A DNA stretch of 64,000 bases from Microvirga sp. TS319 (GCF_041276405.1 NZ_JBGGGT010000002.1:3776501-3840500); one strand, 5' to 3'; counted from the first letter of the stretch, positions 16,392 to 25,638 are shown. Numbers and translations are program-made. The notes: generated by a model from the sequence alone, not told the origin.

Positions 16392-17962
16392 TGAGAGACA
16401 TCGACGCCGCTACAGCGAAGGATCTTGTCCACGCGCCTGCCGAAGTCGCCTTTCTGGACGTGCGTGAACACGGTCCCTATGGAGAAGGCCATCCGCTTCT
16501 CGCCGTATGGTGCCCGTACAGCCGGCTCGAGCTCTTGGCCCTCTCCCTCGTTCCCAACTTCCGTGTGCCGGTCGTCCTGATCGATGCCGGAGATGGTGTC
16601 GCCGAGAAGGCAGCAAGCCGCCTGGAACGCCTCGGCTATCAGGACATCAGGGTCGTGACGGGAGGGGTCCAGGCATGGATCGAGGCGGGCTATACCCTCT
16701 TCGAAGGAGAATACGTTCCAAGCAAAACCCTGGGGGAACTTGCCGAACACGTCTTTCATCCCGACGTGATTGACCCGGAGACGTTGGCCGAATGGCAGAG
16801 AGAGCACCGTCCACATTTCCTCGTCGACGTACGCCCGCCGACGGAACACCATAAGATGACCATTCCGGGAGCGCGCTGCCTGCCGAACGGCGAGCTCCCA
16901 CACCGTTTTCCTGCGGTCGTTTCCGACACATCGATTCCGCTCGTGCTCACATGCGCCGGACGCACCAGAAGTCTGATCGGCGCCATCAGCCTGAAACTGC
17001 TCGGGCTCGATAACCCTGTTTATGGGCTCCGGAATGGGACGCAGGGGTGGACCCTCGCAGGACTTGATCTCAATCGCGGTCAGGTCCCTGCCGAGGCCCC
17101 TTCGTTATCCCATGGGGAACTGGCGGCGAGTCGACTTCGAGCGCAGAATTTTGCCCAACGAGCCGGCATACCGATGGTCGACGCAGGCATGCTGGGCACT
17201 TTCGCCGCGGACCGAAGCCGAACGCTGTATCTGCTCGATGTCCGTAGCGGAGAGGAGTACGCGGCCGCGCATCTGCAGGGGGCAATCCATGCACCCTGTG
17301 TGCAGATTGTCCAGGCCACGGATCGTTGGCTCGGCGTGCGCCGCGCGCGCGTCGTCCTTGCTGATGACACGGGATTGCGGGCTTCTCTTGCAGCCTATTG
17401 GCTCAGGCAAATCGGCTACGAGACCTATGTGCTGACGGACACGGACACGACCCTCGCTCACGACGGGTGGCGGCCTTTCCAGGCCTCGCCTGTCATTCCT
17501 GCTCCGGGTCTGCAGCATATTGCACCGCGGGAAGCCGCAGAGGCTGCTGCGGGCGGCAAAGTCCTTCTCCTGGATCTTCGCTTGTCCATCGAATACCGCC
17601 GGGAGCATCCTGCAGGAAGCCGCTGGACGATCCGTCCTGAACTGAAGACAACCCTTGGCGACTGGCAGGGCAGTCTTTGCCTGATCGCGGACGAGTCAAT
17701 CGCCCGTCTCGCGGCTCTCGACCTCAGGGAGATCGGATATGAGGATGTGCGAATTGTGAGTGGCGGCCTCGATGCCTGGAAGTCCGCGGGCCTGGCGACG
17801 GAGACGGGTTGGCCGGAATCAACAGCATGTCCGATCGATTTCCTGTCCTTCGTTCACGACAGGCATGACGGCAATCTCGATGCAGCCCGACAATATCTCG
17901 CATGGGAGACGGGTCTCTTAGACCGGCTCGATGCTCAGGAGCGGGCCACGTTTCTGCTTTGA
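16391..17962 (+). CDS. four-domain rhodanese protein, one intact active site
   Basis: This 523-residue protein consists of four rhodanese-like domains (about 5-105, 125-225, 255-360 and 378-470) and a helical tail. Each domain has an LDVR/VDVR/LDLR strand motif and a GG..AW or G...W end. Only domain 2 has the catalytic Cys, Cys188 in LTCAGRTRS. The equivalent loops in domains 1, 3 and 4 read LIDAGDG, LADDTGLR and IADESIAR, so three domains look structural or regulatory. Rhodaneses move sulfane sulfur between thiols. No signal peptide is seen, so it is cytoplasmic. It overlaps the dehalogenase-type gene by one base, which suggests linked roles, though the chemistry joining them is not known. 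Confidence 0.82.
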   Translation: MRDIDAATAKDLVHAPAEVAFLDVREHGPYGEGHPLLAVWCPYSRLELLALSLVPNFRVPVVLIDAGDGVAEKAASRLERLGYQDIRVVTGGVQAWIEAGYTLFEGEYVPSKTLGELAEHVFHPDVIDPETLAEWQREHRPHFLVDVRPPTEHHKMTIPGARCLPNGELPHRFPAVVSDTSIPLVLTCAGRTRSLIGAISLKLLGLDNPVYGLRNGTQGWTLAGLDLNRGQVPAEAPSLSHGELAASRLRAQNFAQRAGIPMVDAGMLGTFAADRSRTLYLLDVRSGEEYAAAHLQGAIHAPCVQIVQATDRWLGVRRARVVLADDTGLRASLAAYWLRQIGYETYVLTDTDTTLAHDGWRPFQASPVIPAPGLQHIAPREAAEAAAGGKVLLLDLRLSIEYRREHPAGSRWTIRPELKTTLGDWQGSLCLIADESIARLAALDLREIGYEDVRIVSGGLDAWKSAGLATETGWPESTACPIDFLSFVHDRHDGNLDAARQYLAWETGLLDRLDAQERATFLL

Positions 17963-18015
17963 CAGAATGACGAGGCCCGGACACGGCTGCCTGTTTCCGG
18001 ACTGCCGGGTCCACT

Positions 18016-18073
18016 ACAGCATCGTGCGGAAAAGTGGACCCGGTTTTCGCTGCCGGGTCCGCGCGATGCGCTC
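18016..18073. repeat. dispersed palindromic repeat, module 2 only
   Basis: ACAGCATCGTGCGGAAAAGTGG to TCCGCGCGATGCGC is a shortened copy of module 2 between two convergent genes (rhodanese end 17962, dehydrogenase end 18089). It can fold and may serve as a transcription end for both. Confidence 0.65.
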
Positions 18074-18088
18074 GTTCGCAATCGCGAG

Positions 18089-19183
18089 TTAGGCGACTGC
18101 GCGCGTGTCTTCCTCGATGTTCCGGACGATAGCGCGGGTCATGTCTCCAGTCCGCCCGGTCCCACGGATATCGCCGGTGCGGCTTGCGGGATCCATCAGT
18201 GTCCGGGTCATTGCCCGTTCCATGGACGCGGCGGCGGCAATCGCTTCTGGGACCTCGCGAGCATGGCCAAGCCAATCGAAGAGCATGCGGGTCGACTCGA
18301 TCATGGCATACGGGTTCGCAATTCCCTTCCCGGCGATATCTGGCGCCGAGCCATGGGTCGCCTGCGCCATGGCAATGTTGCCCTCGCCGATGCAGAGACC
18401 GGGCGCCATGCCGAGCCCCCCGACGAGACCCGCAGCCTCATCGGACAGGATGTCCCCGAACATGTTCGTGGTCACGACAACGTCGAAGCTCTGCGGATCC
18501 CTGACGAGGCGCATCGCGAACGTGTCTACGATGACATCGTCGACGACCACATCAGGATACTCCTGCGCGGCGCGCTTGCACTCCTCGACGAACATGCCGC
18601 ATCCGAGCTTGAAGACGGTGTCCTTGTGAACGAAGGTCAGGTGCTTGCGCCGGTGCCGAGCAAGCTCGAGGGCCGCCTTGGCGACACGATAGCTGCCCGC
18701 ACGCGTGATGACGCGGACGGAGATCGTCACGTCCTCGGTTGGACGGAATTCGCCCGAACCCGCAACGACGTTCCGATCCGGCTGGAACCCCTCATTGTTC
18801 TCGCGCACGATGATGAGATCAACATCGTCATGGAGGCAGCCGATATCCGGATAGGACCGTGTCGGCCGCACATTCGCGAAGAGATTGAAGTGCTTGCGCA
18901 GGATCGGGTGAGGATTAATCGCACCCGGACCGCGCGGATAGGCCCGATGCCCAATCGGCCCGAGAATCCAGCCGTCCAGCGCCGTCAGCGTTTCAAGTGT
19001 CCTGTCGGGCATTGTCGAACCATGAGTATCAAGAGCCCGTCGACCAATCGGCACGGAAATCCAATCGATCGACAGATTATGGCGACGTGCCGCCGCTCTG
19101 GCCACTTCGACGGCTGCCGGAACCACCTCATGGCCGATATCGTCACCCTCCAAAATTCCGATCTTGAGAGTCTTACTGCTCAC
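18089..19183 (-). CDS. isocitrate/isopropylmalate DH family protein, copy 3 (divergent)
   Basis: This 364-residue member of the beta-decarboxylating dehydrogenases differs clearly from copies 1 and 2. The N-terminal loop reads LEGDDIGHEV instead of PGDGIGKEV, the signature is IVRENNEGFQPDRN, and the metal region NMFGDILSDEAAGLVGG is standard. The HGSAPDIAGKGIANP block is intact. Changes in the substrate loop suggest a different (2R,3S)-hydroxyacid substrate. I chose GTG at 19183, which follows GGAGAAAGAAC; the open frame to 19291 lacks family residues. It lies downstream of a MmgE/PrpD gene in the same direction (157-base gap) and may share its promoter. Confidence 0.82.
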   Translation of the reverse strand: MSSKTLKIGILEGDDIGHEVVPAAVEVARAAARRHNLSIDWISVPIGRRALDTHGSTMPDRTLETLTALDGWILGPIGHRAYPRGPGAINPHPILRKHFNLFANVRPTRSYPDIGCLHDDVDLIIVRENNEGFQPDRNVVAGSGEFRPTEDVTISVRVITRAGSYRVAKAALELARHRRKHLTFVHKDTVFKLGCGMFVEECKRAAQEYPDVVVDDVIVDTFAMRLVRDPQSFDVVVTTNMFGDILSDEAAGLVGGLGMAPGLCIGEGNIAMAQATHGSAPDIAGKGIANPYAMIESTRMLFDWLGHAREVPEAIAAAASMERAMTRTLMDPASRTGDIRGTGRTGDMTRAIVRNIEEDTRAVA

Positions 19184-19340
19184 TGTTCTTTCTCCGCTTC
19201 TGAGACCAGCGATGTCGGCCAATCCGGTCAGTGGATCGTAGGCCGTCGCAACAAAATGAAAGCGCCGGGCCCCGCAGGGCCACAGCGCCATGGGGAGGGT
19301 TCGTCATGCCGAACCCTCGTGCCGAATGCGGCAGTGGCGC

Positions 19341-20759
19341 TCAGTCCTTGAGGCGCAACCGGCTCATCAGCTGATCGATCGACTTGAGGGTCTCGAGATC
19401 CCGCACCATGGCCACGACATCTTCGGCTTGCTGACGCGGGAAGCGGGCAAACTCCGCGCATTCACGGAATTTGTTGGAGACCTCCTCATAGGTCATGGGA
19501 TTCGACGGGCTTCCTTTACCGAAATCGGCGCGCCCGGAAACCTTTCGGCCATCGGCAAGCTCAATGTCGATGATCGTCGTCATCTTATGGTAACCGGCGT
19601 TCTCCGCCTCCTCGTCCACCACGAAATCGATCTTCTCGATCATCGCCCGCACATCCGGACGCAGCACCACCTCGTCGGTGAACTCGTTAAGACCGGCCCG
19701 TCCCTCCAGCAGGAGGATCGCCATGCAGAACTCCATCGAGAATTTAGCCTGGAGTTCATTCGTCGGACGGTGGTGAATGAGGGCGTTCGGCATATTGGAA
19801 TTGGTTCCGACGCGAACCCGTTTGACGTCTCCGGCGCGAATGCCGTTTTCACGAATCAGCCTTAGCATCTCGGTCATGCCCGGATGCGTCAGAGAGCCTG
19901 ACGGATGCGGTTTGATCGAGACGCCCGGATCGGCGAACGTCCATGGCGCACCGAGCTTGCCCACAATCGCATTGGGATCGAAGCCTCCGCCAGCGGCACG
20001 GAAGAAGCCGCGAGGCGCCTCTAGAATTTTATCCGTTGCCGTCCATCCGTAATTTGCGAACTGGGCGGCCGCGACACCGCTTTCGGATGAGCGCCCCGCA
20101 TGGAACGGCTTCGTCATCGTGCCGAAATTCTCGCGGAGCCCCGCGGACTGACTTCCCGCGATCGATAGGGCTCTGTTCGTTGTTTCCGGATTCAGGCCCA
20201 TCAGGCGCGATGTCGCGGCTGCGGCAGCGAAAGTCCCGCAGGTCGCGGTGGCGTGGAATCCGGTCTGGTAATGGCGTGGGTTGATCGCCTCGGCGATCTT
20301 GCACTCGACTTCGACGCCGAGATGATAGGCAAGCATGACGGAGCGGCCATCGGCGCCGACCATCTCACCGATGGCAAGAGCCGCCGGCAGCGCGGGTGCG
20401 GTGGGATGGGTGAGAAGCCCATAGACACGATCAGCCGCGACCGCGAGCTGAGTGTCGTCATAGTCGTCGGCATGGATTCCCACGCCATTGGCGAAGGCGG
20501 CGAAGCGAGGAGCAACACGCAGCGCTGTGCCGATGACGGTCGATGGACCAGCACTCAGTCCAAGATCGGCGAGATGACGTTGAACATATTCGCCCGACTT
20601 CGCAACCGACCCTGAAATCGCAAGCCCAAGCCCGTCGAGAATAGATTTCTTTCCGAGTTCGACGACGTTCTGCGGAAGGTCCGCCTCGCCTGTGTTGCAG
20701 ATGAAGTCGGCGACGTACCACGTGAGCGCGCTGTCTCCGGTTTCGACCTTCGTGTCCAT
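19341..20759 (-). CDS. MmgE/PrpD family protein, copy 1
   Basis: This 472-residue protein belongs to the MmgE/PrpD family (2-methylcitrate dehydratase, cis-aconitate decarboxylase, iminodisuccinate epimerase). It has the active-site region GVGIHADDYDDTQ, with Asp residues matching those of cis-aconitate decarboxylase, and LLTHPTAP with a conserved His. The C-terminal small domain contains RADFGKGSPSNPMTYEE. The RBS AGGAAG precedes the ATG. It is divergent from the GntR gene, with the palindrome at 20827 between them. The family acts on tri- and dicarboxylates without cofactors, but sequence does not tell dehydration, decarboxylation and epimerisation apart. Confidence 0.85.
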   Translation of the reverse strand: MDTKVETGDSALTWYVADFICNTGEADLPQNVVELGKKSILDGLGLAISGSVAKSGEYVQRHLADLGLSAGPSTVIGTALRVAPRFAAFANGVGIHADDYDDTQLAVAADRVYGLLTHPTAPALPAALAIGEMVGADGRSVMLAYHLGVEVECKIAEAINPRHYQTGFHATATCGTFAAAAATSRLMGLNPETTNRALSIAGSQSAGLRENFGTMTKPFHAGRSSESGVAAAQFANYGWTATDKILEAPRGFFRAAGGGFDPNAIVGKLGAPWTFADPGVSIKPHPSGSLTHPGMTEMLRLIRENGIRAGDVKRVRVGTNSNMPNALIHHRPTNELQAKFSMEFCMAILLLEGRAGLNEFTDEVVLRPDVRAMIEKIDFVVDEEAENAGYHKMTTIIDIELADGRKVSGRADFGKGSPSNPMTYEEVSNKFRECAEFARFPRQQAEDVVAMVRDLETLKSIDQLMSRLRLKD

Positions 20760-20826
20760 ACTCTTCCTTCCCTGGTGCTACCCTGATGGGCCTATTGGTA
20801 TTCTGAGCATTTGATATTCATTGTTT

Positions 20827-20838
20827 ATTGTCAACAAT
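20827..20838. promoter_or_regulatory. candidate GntR operator ATTGTCAACAAT
   Basis: This is an inverted repeat with exact ATTGT/ACAAT arms. It is centred in the gap between the divergent MmgE/PrpD gene (68 bp from its ATG) and the GntR gene (67 bp from its ATG). Fourteen bases (ATTGTCAACAATCT) are identical to the site at 25716. The position suits autoregulation plus control of the catabolic gene. Confidence 0.75.
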
Positions 20839-20904
20839 CTTTTGCATACTGGCCTCGGAACGCGGTATCATTTAAAGGAAGCCAAACATGTTGATGGTGG
20901 CACT

Positions 20905-21594
20905 ATGGACACGACTTTAGATCCAGGATTGGGTCTCCGGATCCGGCGAACGGAATCCCTGACCTCTCTCATTCGGCGTGAGCTTGAACGGATGATCGAA
21001 GTGGGAGAGCTCAAGGCCGGTGACCGACTCAACGAGAACTCGCTTGCGGCCAAGCTCGGCGTGAGCCGTGGCCCGGTACGGGAAGCCTGCCGCGGGCTTG
21101 AGCAGAGCGGCCTCGTGCACGTTATCGTCAATCGCGGGGTATTCGTCAGGGAGATCAGCAACCGTGAGGCTGCGGAACTCTATGACATTCGCGCTTCGCT
21201 CTACGCGCTCGCGGGCCGGCTTCTCGCCCCGAAGATCACCAAGAAGCAGGTGACCGAACTGCGCCGCATGATCAGGCAGATGGACGATGCCGCCGATAAG
21301 GGCGAGCTCAACATCTTCTATCCGCTCAACGTGCGTTTTCACGAGGCGATCGTGGAGTTTAGCGGCAACGGGCGTCTCCTCAGCATGTGCGCGTCCGTTC
21401 ATCGCGAGATGCACCTCTTCCGTCGCCGAACGCTCGATATGCCGGGCCGTATGAAAATCTCGAATGCGGAACACACCGCCATCGTCGACGCGCTCGAGAC
21501 CAAGGACAGCGAGAAGGCGGCCCAGGTGATGGCGGAGCATGTTCTGACCAGTCGCACGCTTCTTTTCGGCCCGATCGGTACGCCGGCCGGCTGA
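20905..21594 (+). CDS. GntR family regulator, FCD subfamily
   Basis: This 229-residue regulator has a winged HTH (residues about 15-80: LKAGDRLNENSLAAKLGVSRGP and VREACRGLEQSGLV) and an all-helical FCD ligand domain. The FCD domain contains YDIRASLYALAGR and the metal-coordinating pattern FHEAIVEFSGN...MKISNAEHTAIVDAL...AEHVLTSR. FCD regulators usually bind organic acids through a metal ion. I start at ATG 20905 after a GGTGG; the extra 28 residues to 20821 overlap the operator. It is the probable reader of the ATTGT-NN-ACAAT sites in this half of the island. Confidence 0.88.
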   Translation: MDTTLDPGLGLRIRRTESLTSLIRRELERMIEVGELKAGDRLNENSLAAKLGVSRGPVREACRGLEQSGLVHVIVNRGVFVREISNREAAELYDIRASLYALAGRLLAPKITKKQVTELRRMIRQMDDAADKGELNIFYPLNVRFHEAIVEFSGNGRLLSMCASVHREMHLFRRRTLDMPGRMKISNAEHTAIVDALETKDSEKAAQVMAEHVLTSRTLLFGPIGTPAG

Positions 21595-21630
21595 GCCTGA
21601 CGGGTCAGCCGACCATTCCAGAGTTTTCTT

Positions 21631-21737
21631 AGAGCATCGGCCCCAAAAGTGGCATCCACTTTTGGGGCCGATCCCTTCTTGGAGGGAACGCATCGTTCTT
21701 GCGAAAAACCGGGGCCACTTTTTCGCACGATGCGCTA
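21631..21737. repeat. dispersed palindromic repeat, full two-module copy
   Basis: AGAGCATCGGCCCC...GGGGCCGAT (module 1, with the closing CGATGCTC altered) is followed by ACGCATCGTTCTTGCGAAAAA and TTTTTCGCACGATGCGC. It lies between convergent genes. The ABC permease stop codon (TAG on the minus strand) is made from the last bases of the repeat. Confidence 0.8.
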
Positions 21738-23456
21738 GCGAGCGGTCGGCAGGCGCTGGCCGCCCAGCACGGGAAGTCGGTTCGCGATGATAACCACCGC
21801 GAAGGAGATCACGAGGAGCATGATCCCGAGCACCGAGATCGCGCCGAGATCGCCACTCTCGTTCAGATCGTAGATGATGACCGAAACCAGTTTCGTATCT
21901 GCCGTCGTCAACAGGATCGTCGCCGAGAGTTCCCGGATCGTGCCGATGAACACGAAGCACCAGGTTGCGATCACGTTCGAGCGCAGGAGAGGCGCCGTAA
22001 TCAGCCGCAGTGTCGTCATCCGGTTGCCGCCCAGGATGCGGCTTGCTTCCTCAAGTTCGGGATGCACGCTCTTGAATGCGGAGGACAGCTGCTGATAGCC
22101 TGCGGGCATCTCGATCGTCAGGAAGGCGATGAGAAGGATCCAGAGGGTTCCATACAGCATCAGGACCGGGTTGGAGTAGCTCAGGAAGAGCCCCACGCCG
22201 AGGACGATGCCCGGGATCGCGACGGGCGCCGTCGCGAGATAGCCGAGTATCTGGCTCCCCGGGACTGATCGCCGGGTCACGAGATAGGCGATCACAAGTG
22301 CGATGGCCGTACCGATGGTCGCCGTCAGGAAGCCCAGCAGGAAGGTGTTGCGCAAGGCAAGCTTTGTCGCCGAGAACTCGAAAAACACGAAATTCACATG
22401 GTGAAGGGTGAAGCTGCTCCAGGTGAGTGGTTCCGCAACCGTTCGCGTCAAGGCCGTCTTCAGCAGAGCCGCATAAGGCAGAATCACCGTCAGCAGAAGA
22501 ACGGTGACAACAAAGGCGATAGCCAGCCACCGCCACCGGCCAAGCTTCGCAATGCGAGGGTCGCTGTTCTTGCCGCCGAGGGTCGTATAGCCTCGACGTC
22601 CCAGGATTCGAGCCTGCCCCCACAGCAGCATCACTGTCACGATGAGCAGCGGCAAGGCGGCAGCCGCAGCAAGGCCCGGCTTCGGTGGATATTGGAAGAG
22701 GCTCCAGATCTTCGTCGTGATCACGTGGAACCCGGCCGGGAGCGCGAGAATGGCAGGCGAGCCGAACATGGTGAGCGCCTGCAGAATGGCGATCATCGTG
22801 CCGGCGAGAATCGCAGGAAGCACAAGAGGAATCGTCACCCGGCGCAAGGTTACCGAGAGACGCCCGCCGAGCATGGAGGACGCATCTTCGAGATCAGACG
22901 GAACGCGCTCCAGCGCATTCACGACCAGGGTGAAGATGTAGGGGAACGTGTAGCACGCAATGGCGAAGACGAGCCCTTCGAACGTGTAGATGTCGACAAG
23001 ATACTCGTACGGCTCCAGCCCGAAGATACGGCGATAAGCGACGTTGATGAGGCCGCTGTTGGGGGCGGCCAGAATTTCCCACGCGATGGCTCCCAGGAAC
23101 GGCGGCGTGACGAACGAAGCCGTGACGAGCGCCCTGATGGCCGAGCGCCCGGGGAGGTCGGACCGAGCGACAAGCCACGCGAGCGGCGTCGCGATGATAC
23201 AGGCAACCACCCCGACGCCGAGCGCCATCCCGAGCGCCGTCAGAAAGGGACGACGCAAGGTCGGGTCGGTCACAAGTGCGGAAAAATTGGCCAGCGTGAA
23301 CTGGCCGTTCTGATCCAGGAAACTGTAGTAGCCGAGCCAGAACAGGGGCAGGACGACAAGAAGGCCCAGCACCAGCACCAGCATGACGAAGATCGGTCGC
23401 GACAAGTCGAGACGTCCGCGCCGTGCCGGCATCGGAAGAGAAATCGAGACGTTCAT
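21735..23456 (-). CDS. Fbp/AfuB-type ABC permease (fused double permease)
   Basis: This 573-residue membrane protein consists of two BPD_transp_1 permease halves in one chain, each with an EAA-type coupling loop (LEDASSMLGGRLSVTLRRVTI and LEEASRILGGNRMTTLRLI). About twelve hydrophobic segments are visible. The arrangement is that of FbpB/AfuB-like importers for ferric iron or small organic molecules such as 2-aminoethylphosphonate or polyamines. It lies downstream of the binding protein and ATPase on the same strand (ATPase, binding protein, permease), and GGAGCAGTGA precedes its ATG. In this island an organic-acid or metal-chelate substrate is more likely than free iron; that is inference from context. 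Confidence 0.87.
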   Translation of the reverse strand: MNVSISLPMPARRGRLDLSRPIFVMLVLVLGLLVVLPLFWLGYYSFLDQNGQFTLANFSALVTDPTLRRPFLTALGMALGVGVVACIIATPLAWLVARSDLPGRSAIRALVTASFVTPPFLGAIAWEILAAPNSGLINVAYRRIFGLEPYEYLVDIYTFEGLVFAIACYTFPYIFTLVVNALERVPSDLEDASSMLGGRLSVTLRRVTIPLVLPAILAGTMIAILQALTMFGSPAILALPAGFHVITTKIWSLFQYPPKPGLAAAAALPLLIVTVMLLWGQARILGRRGYTTLGGKNSDPRIAKLGRWRWLAIAFVVTVLLLTVILPYAALLKTALTRTVAEPLTWSSFTLHHVNFVFFEFSATKLALRNTFLLGFLTATIGTAIALVIAYLVTRRSVPGSQILGYLATAPVAIPGIVLGVGLFLSYSNPVLMLYGTLWILLIAFLTIEMPAGYQQLSSAFKSVHPELEEASRILGGNRMTTLRLITAPLLRSNVIATWCFVFIGTIRELSATILLTTADTKLVSVIIYDLNESGDLGAISVLGIMLLVISFAVVIIANRLPVLGGQRLPTAR

Positions 23457-23502
23457 TCACTGCTCCGAAAATCTAACCCGCGCTACTACAGATGACCGTC
23501 GA

Positions 23503-24561
23503 TCAGGTACCGAAGGTCAGCTCGTACTTTTTCTTGATGTCCTCGATCATCGGCTCGAGCTTGTTCGGATCGGAATAGAGAATCTTGATCTGGGAGAGCG
23601 GCGTGCGCCCTTCCTTCTCCTTCACTTGCGGATGGAACGAACGCAAGCCACCCGCGTCGCTGATCAGTTGCTGTGTCTCCTGTGTGAACATGAACGCATA
23701 GAAGAGCTTAGCTGCGTTGGGATGAGCCGGATTCTTCAGGATACCCGCATGCCCGATGGCGATCGGAGTGCCCTCGGTCGCGTAGACGACCTCGACGGGA
23801 ACGCCCGTCTCTTTGAGCATGAACATGTTGTACTCGTTGCCGTCTGCCATGACGGAGCGCTCGCCCTGAGCCAGCTTCTTCGGCGGTTCGGTGGACGATT
23901 GCACCTGCATGACGCGCTGCTTGGCGAGTTTCTCGAAATAGTCCCATCCGAGAGCCTCGCTGAGCGCGTGCGTTCCCGTCATGATCGTGCCGCTGTAACC
24001 CGGATGAGCCTTGACGATTCGATTGCGCCACTTCGGATCGAGCAGATCCGCATGGCTCTTGGGCGCCTCGTCCTTCTTCACCTGGTTCGTGTTGTAACCG
24101 ATGACGGAAAGATGCGCGCGGTAGGCAGCGAAGAAACCATCGGGATCCTTCGTCTCTGCAGGCCAGGATTTCGCGACGTCGGCCGGAACCGCCGGCTGCA
24201 GCCAACCCTGCCGCTTGAACAGGATGAAGTGAACGGCGTCGGAGGTTTCAACCACGTCCGCTTTATGAATTCCTGCGCCGTATTCCTGACTGATGCGCTG
24301 GAAGACGCGCTCGGCGCCGGAACGTTCGACCTGCACCTTGATGCCTGGGTACTTTGCCTCGAAGGCGCTGCCGACCTTTTCCGCAACTTGAACGTCGGTA
24401 GCCGTATACCAGACGACAACCCCTTCCTTTTTGGCCGCGTCGATCATCTCCTGGTTGGGCTCATAGGGTGCCGGAGCCTGAGCCCACGCGAGACTTCCGG
24501 CACTGCAGAGCGCAAGGCTGCTGACCAGTGCCCCGCTCAGAACTGTTCTACGATTGATCAT
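23503..24561 (-). CDS. ABC transporter substrate-binding protein (FbpA-like)
   Basis: This 352-residue periplasmic protein has a signal peptide with a twin-arginine-like start (NRRTVLSGA) and cleavage near AWAQA. The mature protein has the FbpA/PotD-type fold: EGVVVWYTATDVQVAEKV, FEAKYPGIKV, a central TYR-free lobe and a C-terminal helix. The two consecutive tyrosines that bind iron in FbpA are not evident, so a free ferric-iron role is doubtful. An organic anion is more likely. GGGAGGAAAGAC precedes the ATG. The gene sits between the ATPase and permease genes of the same operon. Confidence 0.85.
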   Translation of the reverse strand: MINRRTVLSGALVSSLALCSAGSLAWAQAPAPYEPNQEMIDAAKKEGVVVWYTATDVQVAEKVGSAFEAKYPGIKVQVERSGAERVFQRISQEYGAGIHKADVVETSDAVHFILFKRQGWLQPAVPADVAKSWPAETKDPDGFFAAYRAHLSVIGYNTNQVKKDEAPKSHADLLDPKWRNRIVKAHPGYSGTIMTGTHALSEALGWDYFEKLAKQRVMQVQSSTEPPKKLAQGERSVMADGNEYNMFMLKETGVPVEVVYATEGTPIAIGHAGILKNPAHPNAAKLFYAFMFTQETQQLISDAGGLRSFHPQVKEKEGRTPLSQIKILYSDPNKLEPMIEDIKKKYELTFGT

Positions 24562-24573
24562 GTCTTTCCTCCC

Positions 24574-25638
24574 TTAATGTGCGAGCGCACGGCAGTGCTC
24601 CAGCGGAAGATGGAGCCAAACCGGTTGCCCTTGGGGGACAGCGACATCCGCCGGAGTGACCGCACGGATCGTGTCCCCGTTACTCAGCGTGACCAGATAG
24701 TCGCGGTGAGATCCGAGATAGACCTGACGGGTGACCGTTCCAGGCACCCAATTCGTTTCGCCAAGAGGCGGGGCAGTCGTGGCGAAGTTGATGTCGTGAT
24801 GCCGGATGGCCACCGAGGTTTGGCCTTGAGCGGCAAAGTCGCCTCCACCGCACCGCAGCACGACCCCGCCGATATCGACTGCATCGCCCGGCAGGCGATC
24901 ACCCTTCAGGATGTTGGCGCCACCGATGAACCTCGCGACGAATTCCGAGCGCGGTCTCTTGTAGATGTCTTCAGGGGAACCGGCCTGCTCGATACGCCCC
25001 TGGTTCATCACGACGATCAGATCGGCGGTCGTCATCGCCTCCGATTGATCGTGAGTGACATAGACAGTGGTATATCGGTACTCGTCGTGCAGGCGCCGGA
25101 TCTCAAAACGCATCTCTTCGCGGAGATTGGCATCCAGATTGGACAAGGGTTCATCGAGAAGCAGCGTCTCGGGCTCGACCACGAGAGCGCGCGCCAGAGA
25201 CACACGCTGCTGCTGACCACCCGACAGCTCGCCCGGGTAGCGGCCGGCGAGGGGCTTCAGCTTAGCGACGTCCAGAATGGTCTCGACCCGCCGGGTGACC
25301 TCCTCACGGGGCATTTTACGGAGCCGCAGTCCATAGGCGACGTTCTCGAAAACGGTCATATGCGGCCAGAGCGCGTAGCTCTGGAAGATCATGGACATGT
25401 TACGCCGCTCAGGCGGCTCGCTACGCCCCGGGGACGAGACCGTTCGCCCACCCACCCGGATCTCCCCCTCGCTCGGTTCGACGAAACCGGCGACGAGGCG
25501 CAACGTGGTGGTTTTTCCGCAGCCAGATGGCCCCAGCAGACAAACCAGAAGTCCTTTTGCGATCGCGAGGTTGACGTCGTTGACCGCAAAATGCGCGCCA
25601 TACTTCTTGGAAAGACGCGTAAGCTCGACGTAGCTCAT
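24574..25638 (-). CDS. ABC importer ATP-binding protein (FbpC/PotA-like)
   Basis: This 354-residue ATPase has Walker A GPSGCGKTT, signature LSGGQQQRVSLARAL, Walker B TLLLDEPLSNLDA and the switch His in VTHDQSEAM, followed by a C-terminal TOBE regulatory domain (RHHDINFATT to LPLE). It belongs to the import class serving Fbp/Pot systems. GGGAGGTGAG gives a strong RBS before ATG 25638. It is the first gene of the three-gene importer operon, with the operator-like palindrome at 25716 lying 78 bases upstream. Confidence 0.9.
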   Translation of the reverse strand: MSYVELTRLSKKYGAHFAVNDVNLAIAKGLLVCLLGPSGCGKTTTLRLVAGFVEPSEGEIRVGGRTVSSPGRSEPPERRNMSMIFQSYALWPHMTVFENVAYGLRLRKMPREEVTRRVETILDVAKLKPLAGRYPGELSGGQQQRVSLARALVVEPETLLLDEPLSNLDANLREEMRFEIRRLHDEYRYTTVYVTHDQSEAMTTADLIVVMNQGRIEQAGSPEDIYKRPRSEFVARFIGGANILKGDRLPGDAVDIGGVVLRCGGGDFAAQGQTSVAIRHHDINFATTAPPLGETNWVPGTVTRQVYLGSHRDYLVTLSNGDTIRAVTPADVAVPQGQPVWLHLPLEHCRALAH

